Positions 5,085-8,463 of a stretch of 8,463 bases of DNA are shown in pieces (position 1 is the stretch's first letter; the number at the start of each line of letters is the position of its first letter). This DNA comes from Lactobacillus sp. (GTDB lineage Bacteria; Bacillota; Bacilli; Lactobacillales; Lactobacillaceae): assembly GCA_003482405.1 (NCBI GenBank), contig DMZB01000054.1, forward strand, positions 1 through 8,463. Reading direction: 5' to 3'. The translations under genes were made by a program, and so were the position numbers. Below the pieces are notes generated by a model. The model did no database searches. It had not been told where the DNA came from and worked only from the letters and a program-made list of their open reading frames with translations.

Positions 5085-6572
5085 CTACAATGTCTCGATA
5101 GTAGCCTGGATATTTCTCAGCGTTGTCTTACGTCCCAACAACTCCATCGAATCTGGCAATTGTGGACCGTGCATTTCATGAGTCGCCGCAATCCGCAATG
5201 GCATGTAAAGTGCACGCCCACGAATCTTGGTGTCCTTTTGGATGCCCTTGATCGTCTTTTGAATCTCATAGGCGTCAAAGACGGGCAACTTTTCAGCACG
5301 GCTGACGAACTCAGTCAACACAGTCTTAGCCGTTTCAGCAGCTAGTTCAGCTTTAGCTTCATCGTTGATTTCAGCAGGCTCTTGGAAGAAGACATCCTTA
5401 CTCATTTCAACAATTTGGGCTGTGTATGACATCTGTTGTTTGTACATGCTGACCAGTTTACGAACCCATTCCAAGTGTAACTGGTTCGGATCCTTTTCGA
5501 TCAGGCCGGCATTGATCAGTTCTTTCAAACTGCTGTCGAAGATTTCGTCTTCTGGTGCTGCCTTCACGTATTGGTTGTTGATCCATTCCAACTTTTTGCC
5601 ATCAAACTTAGCTGGTGATTTGGACAGCCGCTTTTCATCAAACATCTTGATCAAATCTTGACGTGAGAAAATTTCATCCTCACCCACTGGCGACCAGCCG
5701 AGTAACGTAATGAAGTTCAACATGGCGTCTGGCAAGTAACCTAATTCACGGTATTGTTCAATGAATTGAAGCACCGTTTCGTCACGTTTGGACAACTTTT
5801 TACCAGTCTCAGTGTTGATGATCAGCGTCATGTGACCAAAGATTGGTGGTTCCCAACCAAAGGCTTCGTAGATCATCAATTGCTTAGGCGTGTTGGCAAT
5901 GTGGTCATCCCCACGTAGGACGTGACTGATTTCCATCATGTGATCGTCAACAACCACCGCAAAGTTGTACGTTGGCATACCGTCACGTTTCTGGATGACC
6001 CAGTCGCCACCGATCGTATCGGAGTTAATCGAAATGTCACCCTTAACGATGTCACTCCAGCTGTAGTCGCGGTTCTTCGGTACACGGAAACGGACAACCG
6101 ACTCTAAACCATCTGCTTCGGCTTTTGCCTGTGCAGCCTTGATTTCATCGTCACTCATGCCTTCATATTCGTAAACATAGTGTGGCGCTTCTTTATTGGC
6201 CTTTTGTTTCTCGCGATCAGCCGTCAATTCAGCTTCCGTTCGGTAAGATTTGTACGCCAAACCTTTGTCCAACAAATCCTGAATCAACTTCACATAAATG
6301 TCTTTACGTTCAGATTGACGATAGGGTCCGAAGTCGCCAGGTTTGTCGGGACCTTCATCCCAGTCGATGCCCAACCACTTCAGGTTGTCCAACTGACTTT
6401 TTTCACCGTCAGCCACGTTACGTTTCGTATCCGTATCTTCAATCCGAATGACAAACGTGCCTTTGTTATGCCGTGCAAATAAATAGTTAAATAGCGCGGT
6501 ACGGGCATTACCAATGTGTAAATGTCCAGTTGGTGACGGTGCGTAACGCACCCGAATCTTGCTCTTGGCCAA
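5085..6572 (-). CDS. gltX: Glutamyl-tRNA synthetase (495 aa, TTG start)
   Basis: GluRS is a class I synthetase. In most Firmicutes, including lactobacilli, it is non-discriminating, charging tRNA-Glu and also mischarging tRNA-Gln for the GatCAB amidotransferase. The HIGH region is [12 protein letters not shown] (11-22) and the KMSKS-type loop is KLSKR (259-263). [11 protein letters not shown] lies between them, and the C-terminal helical anticodon-binding domain is complete. Length fits the family. I chose TTG at 6572-6570 (product starting [16 protein letters not shown]) because GAGG at 6581-6584 is 8 bases upstream and relatives usually begin two to four residues before this motif. A second TTG at 6596 would add eight residues without a good site. 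A promoter lies upstream and an intrinsic terminator downstream, so it is probably monocistronic. Confidence 0.96.
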   Translation of the reverse strand: MAKSKIRVRYAPSPTGHLHIGNARTALFNYLFARHNKGTFVIRIEDTDTKRNVADGEKSQLDNLKWLGIDWDEGPDKPGDFGPYRQSERKDIYVKLIQDLLDKGLAYKSYRTEAELTADREKQKANKEAPHYVYEYEGMSDDEIKAAQAKAEADGLESVVRFRVPKNRDYSWSDIVKGDISINSDTIGGDWVIQKRDGMPTYNFAVVVDDHMMEISHVLRGDDHIANTPKQLMIYEAFGWEPPIFGHMTLIINTETGKKLSKRDETVLQFIEQYRELGYLPDAMLNFITLLGWSPVGEDEIFSRQDLIKMFDEKRLSKSPAKFDGKKLEWINNQYVKAAPEDEIFDSSLKELINAGLIEKDPNQLHLEWVRKLVSMYKQQMSYTAQIVEMSKDVFFQEPAEINDEAKAELAAETAKTVLTEFVSRAEKLPVFDAYEIQKTIKGIQKDTKIRGRALYMPLRIAATHEMHGPQLPDSMELLGRKTTLRNIQATIETL

Positions 6573-6616
6573 AATCAGCGCCTCTTTCTTTATCAAAAGT
6601 TATGTGTATACGCTTA

Positions 6617-6645
6617 ATGTTACCGTTTTGGACACTAATTTTCAA
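6617..6645 (-). promoter_or_regulatory. Sigma-A type promoter for gltX
   Basis: On the minus strand TTGAAA (6645-6640) and TAACAT (6622-6617) are separated by 17 bases. The predicted start is near 6610, giving a leader of about 38 nt to the TTG start. It lies downstream of the yacL terminator. Confidence 0.6.
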
Positions 6646-6710
6646 ATGCTTTCACATGTACGTGTCTCAAACTTCAAACAGTTTGGCTGAACATTTTTAC
6701 GGCTGGTCAG

Positions 6711-6759
6711 AAAAAGAACACGTGATGATTGCGCCCGTTGAGCTCAGTCATCACGTGTT
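6711..6759 (-). terminator. Intrinsic terminator after the PIN/TRAM gene
   Basis: A perfect 12-bp stem joins 6759-6748 (AACACGTGATGA on the minus strand) to 6728-6717, with a 19-base loop. CTTTTT follows (6716-6711). On the plus strand the same stem is followed by only TT beyond the stem, so it is mainly a minus-strand terminator with possible weak bidirectional activity. It lies about 48 bases after the yacL stop. Confidence 0.85.
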
Positions 6760-6806
6760 TTAAAAGTCTAAACATAACAGTTTTATGCGCCACTTAAATC
6801 CGACGT

Positions 6807-8114
6807 TTAACCTTTACGATTCTTGTTCGTACGCCGGTTGGTCTTCTTGTTAGCGGCACTGCTGGCACGACCACCAGCACTCGCTTTGCCTGTCGCGCTG
6901 TCAGCTTTTGTTGACATAGCGGTCGTCCCATTTGACCCATTCGACTGCGCTGAACTGGCGTTTGACCCATTGGCATTACTGTCAGGTGCTGGTACCTTAT
7001 CACTAATTCCACGCGTAGAGTGCGTTGGCTTAGCAAAAATCATCCGGCCTGCATCCGTTTGTAACGCACTTGTGACCGTAACATCGATGTGATCGTTAAT
7101 GAAGTAACGTCCATCTTCAACAACGACCATTGTCCCGTCATCCAAGTACGCAACCCCTTGCTGACGTTCGGTACCATTCTTCACGACCATGACGTTTAAC
7201 TGTTCACCAGGAATAACACGTGGTTTCAGCGATTTCGCCAGCGCATTGATATTCATGATCTGCACATTTTGAAACTGGCTAACTTTGTTTAAGTTGTAGT
7301 CATTAGTCACAACCACAGCCTGTAACTGCTTCGCCAACTCAATCAACTTATCGTCGACTTCAGGGATATCCTCAAAGTCGCCTTCGTACATCTCGATTGG
7401 CATCACTTTTTCGCTCTGCAGCTTATTTAAAATATCCAAACCGCGACGACCGCGGACTCGTTTGATACTATCACTCGAATCAGCGATGTACTGCAATTCG
7501 TGGAGCACAAAGTTTGGCACGAGCAGTGTGCCTTCAAGAAAACCGGTCTTAATGATGTCGTAGATGCGGCCATCAATTAAGATGTTGGTGTCTAAAATTT
7601 TGTAGTGATGGAAGTTTGGCTCACTCTCATCCAAAATTTCGCCGGTATCCGATGTCGGTTTGTTACGTCGAAATCCCAGTGCAAACAAACGTCGCCACTC
7701 ATCGGTGCGCGTCGTACCGATTCGGAAGCCTAAATAGCCCATTAACAGCATCAGTACAACTGGGATCAACGTATTTGTCACAAACCAATTCGTCCGGAAA
7801 AATATTGTGGAAATCAGAATTGCAAACACCAATCCGACGATAATGCCCAAGCTACCAAACAATAAGTAGATCGGACTTTGCTTAGCCAAATACTTTTCTA
7901 AGCGGTTAACAAGTTTTTCAAGGTACCCGACCAACAGGAACGAAAGAAAATACAGAATAATTGCACCAAGTACGGCGTTGGTCAAAAAATTGTTGATGAT
8001 GTGATTGCCGGCGACGCCCATCGATATCCATAAAACTGGGAGAAACCGGAAACCTAGGCCAATCCCGCCAATCACAAACAACAGTTGAATTACAAGTCTC
8101 TTTGTCATTTTCAT
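6807..8114 (-). CDS. yacL: Membrane-anchored PIN and TRAM domain protein, YacL family (435 aa)
   Basis: This is a YacL-type protein, a putative membrane-tethered nuclease of unproven substrate. Four transmembrane segments lie at about 7-28, 41-64, 81-106 and 114-131. A PIN domain (about 170-290) follows, with acidic metal-binding candidates D175 and D181 (ILDTNILIDGR), E206 (VLHELQYIAD), D254/D255 and D272 (VVVTNDYNLNKV). A TRAM domain (about 301-361) follows with GVAYLDDGTMVVVEDG. The last 70 or so residues are an S/A/N/G-rich tail ending in basic KKTNRRTNKNRKG, an addition to the usual YacL layout. The ATG at 8114-8112 has a near-perfect AAGGAGGTGA at 8122-8131. The frame is open upstream to a GTG at 8186, but that has no good site. 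It follows radA by 92 bases, as in Bacillus, and probably shares its transcript. Confidence 0.9.
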   Translation of the reverse strand: MKMTKRLVIQLLFVIGGIGLGFRFLPVLWISMGVAGNHIINNFLTNAVLGAIILYFLSFLLVGYLEKLVNRLEKYLAKQSPIYLLFGSLGIIVGLVFAILISTIFFRTNWFVTNTLIPVVLMLLMGYLGFRIGTTRTDEWRRLFALGFRRNKPTSDTGEILDESEPNFHHYKILDTNILIDGRIYDIIKTGFLEGTLLVPNFVLHELQYIADSSDSIKRVRGRRGLDILNKLQSEKVMPIEMYEGDFEDIPEVDDKLIELAKQLQAVVVTNDYNLNKVSQFQNVQIMNINALAKSLKPRVIPGEQLNVMVVKNGTERQQGVAYLDDGTMVVVEDGRYFINDHIDVTVTSALQTDAGRMIFAKPTHSTRGISDKVPAPDSNANGSNASSAQSNGSNGTTAMSTKADSATGKASAGGRASSAANKKTNRRTNKNRKG

Positions 8115-8206
8115 ATTGATTTCACCTCCTTTCAATTTGTAATTGCCATTACGGTCTTTGAAGCGATGGCCATCTCCATCAACCACAAGTTTAAGCTCAA
8201 CCTCAG

Positions 8207-8463
8207 TTAGGCTAACGCAAGTTTGAGTGCCTGACTGATTGTGGTCACACCAACGACCTCAATGCCCTCTGGTACTGTCCAACCCTGCAGATTATTCTTA
8301 GGCACAAAAATCCGTTTGAATCCTAACTTCTGAGCTTCAGCCACCCGTTGTTCGATTCGGTTAACCCGCCGAATTTCGCCGGTCAAGCCGACTTCGCCCA
8401 CAAAGCTGTCACTTGGGTTAGTTTCCTTATCGCGATAACTGGACGCGATGGAAACTGCAATCG
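8207..8463 (-). CDS. radA: DNA repair protein RadA/Sms, C-terminal part (about 85 codons; N-terminus outside the window)
   Basis: RadA is a RecA-like helicase that extends branches during homologous recombination and, in naturally competent bacteria, transformation. Only the C-terminal Lon-protease-like domain is visible. It includes [15 protein letters not shown], the signature [12 protein letters not shown], and [20 protein letters not shown], ending ALKLALA before TAA at 8209-8207. The zinc finger, Walker motifs and KNRFG motif lie beyond the window's right edge. The frame is open to position 8463. Its place before yacL and gltX is the standard Firmicutes order. Confidence 0.93.
   Translation of the reverse strand, partial: IAVSIASSYRDKETNPSDSFVGEVGLTGEIRRVNRIEQRVAEAQKLGFKRIFVPKNNLQGWTVPEGIEVVGVTTISQALKLALA

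Overview
The window is a compact housekeeping region from a low-to-moderate GC Gram-positive bacterium, most likely a member of the Lactobacillaceae. The gene order radA, yacL (PIN/TRAM), gltX, cysS, mrnC, rlmB, sigH, rpmG, secE, nusG is the classical Firmicutes order. The protein sequences, a 49-residue L33, a 58-residue SecE and a SigH/ComX-like sigma factor fit lactobacilli. I cannot name the genus from sequence alone. Every protein gene is on the minus strand, so the genes read from right to left.

Reading in the direction of transcription: the C-terminal part of radA (8463-8207) is followed by a membrane-anchored PIN/TRAM protein of the YacL family (8114-6807), which ends at a strong hairpin terminator (6711-6759). 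gltX (glutamyl-tRNA synthetase, TTG start) has its own promoter and ends at a 13-bp hairpin terminator (5022-5060). About 620 bases without a protein gene follow (4402-5021). cysS, mrnC and rlmB then form a tight operon with an 8-nt overlap and a 4-nt gap. It charges tRNA-Cys and matures 23S rRNA, and closes with a terminator at 1623-1648. After roughly 340 AT-rich bases come sigH, rpmG and secE, and then nusG. nusG has its own extended -10 promoter, placed immediately upstream of an intrinsic terminator-like hairpin.

The most unusual part is the gltX-cysS interval. It has no credible ORF, yet it folds by hand into a nested set of about a dozen helices whose outermost helix joins its two ends (about 4490 and 5001). 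G.U pairs in these helices point to the plus strand, antisense to all the genes. A -10-like element at 4473-4478 lies just before the 5' end of the closing helix, back-to-back with an extended -10 for cysS at 4440-4448. I interpret this as a large (about 520 nt) ornate structured non-coding RNA. I could not match it to tmRNA, RNase P RNA, SRP RNA, 6S RNA or a T-box leader. Large ornate classes such as ROOL, GOLLD and OLE are the first families to test, and it may be undescribed.

The genes cover translation (two aminoacyl-tRNA synthetases, L33, two 23S rRNA maturation enzymes), transcription (SigH, NusG), secretion (SecE) and DNA repair (RadA).
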